Shown here: in pieces, positions 6,064 through 6,230 of the stretch
How the letters are laid out: each line of letters begins with the position of its first letter
Numbering within the stretch: the first letter of the stretch is position 1
Assembly: GCA_002297545.1 (NCBI GenBank)
Contig: DBLZ01000125.1
Coordinates: forward strand, 1-6,230
Reading direction: 5' to 3'
Source of the DNA: Prevotellaceae bacterium UBA711
GTDB lineage: Bacteria; Bacteroidota; Bacteroidia; Bacteroidales; Bacteroidaceae
Length of the DNA stretch: 6,230 nucleotides
Notes under the pieces: model-generated
Seen by the model: the letters and a program-made list of their open reading frames with translations, nothing else
Told to the model about the DNA's origin: nothing
Database searches by the model: none
Program-made: the position numbers and the translations under genes

Positions 6064-6230
6064 GTTAAAATCCAATAGAAATGAGCCGGACAATCCATAT
6101 TTTTTTCGCGTTATGCGGTGTCGGACCTCGTGGGAAAACAATAATGGGATGCATCTGTGTGAGGTGATGCACGCAGAATAGACTCACCCAATAAATGAGG
6201 GAGGCTTCTTGATTGAGCAATAAAGTTTGT
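6064..6230. other. Intergenic DNA without a supported gene
   Basis: No convincing coding frame, tRNA or other RNA gene is visible on either strand. The - strand has an A-rich run (GCGAAAAAAATATGG, near 6096-6110) upstream of the thioredoxin promoter that could act as an UP-like element. A weak 6-bp inverted repeat, TGCATC/GATGCA (6150-6155 and 6166-6171), has a 10-base loop and no T tract. The longest short frame is 22 codons (6113-6181, +), with no supporting evidence. Confidence 0.5.

Noticed and set aside
5654..6064. Open frame of 136 codons on the + strand
   Set aside because: It is the mirror of the thioredoxin gene; it is rich in C, H and W without any motif.
6113..6181. 22-codon open frame on the + strand
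   Set aside because: It is very short, has no initiation context, and its composition shows no recognisable peptide type.

Overview
The window looks like chromosomal DNA from a Bacteroidota bacterium, most likely Bacteroidales (Bacteroides/Prevotella-like). Four things point there: no start codon has a clear Shine-Dalgarno sequence, a TAnnTTTG-type -7 element lies upstream of the thioredoxin gene, the eukaryote-like kinase begins in the way typical of that phylum, and the other protein families fit. I made no database search, so family names come from motif recognition.

The left two thirds (1-4379, + strand) is a signalling gene set. It starts with the last 17 codons of an upstream gene with a hydrophobic C-terminus. 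Next is a 1258-residue transmembrane serine/threonine kinase with an N-terminal Hanks-type domain, one membrane segment, about 22 degenerate 32-34-residue YD-type repeats and a distinct ~100-residue C-terminal region. Thirteen bases later comes a small exported protein with a YbjN-like look. The tight spacing suggests one operon. A plausible model is a cytoplasmic kinase driven by a very large periplasmic sensor, with the small exported protein as a possible partner; this is inference. An 18-bp hairpin at 4405-4445 probably terminates the operon.

The right third (4504-6001, - strand, convergent) is a second, co-directional set in transcription order: an intact thioredoxin (WCQPCK), a pyridoxamine-5'-phosphate-oxidase-family flavoprotein gene broken by one in-frame amber codon, and a gene of what I recall as the AlkZ-related family, broken by a 1-base frameshift in a G6 tract and an in-frame TGA. 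Each broken gene is otherwise readable end to end, so the lesions are recent or are sequence errors. The thioredoxin gene has a likely promoter in the 6002-6230 intergenic region, which otherwise holds nothing I can support.

The points most worth checking are the kinase ectodomain with its 17 cysteines, the G8 tract in the kinase activation loop, and the three lesions in the two adjacent minus-strand genes.
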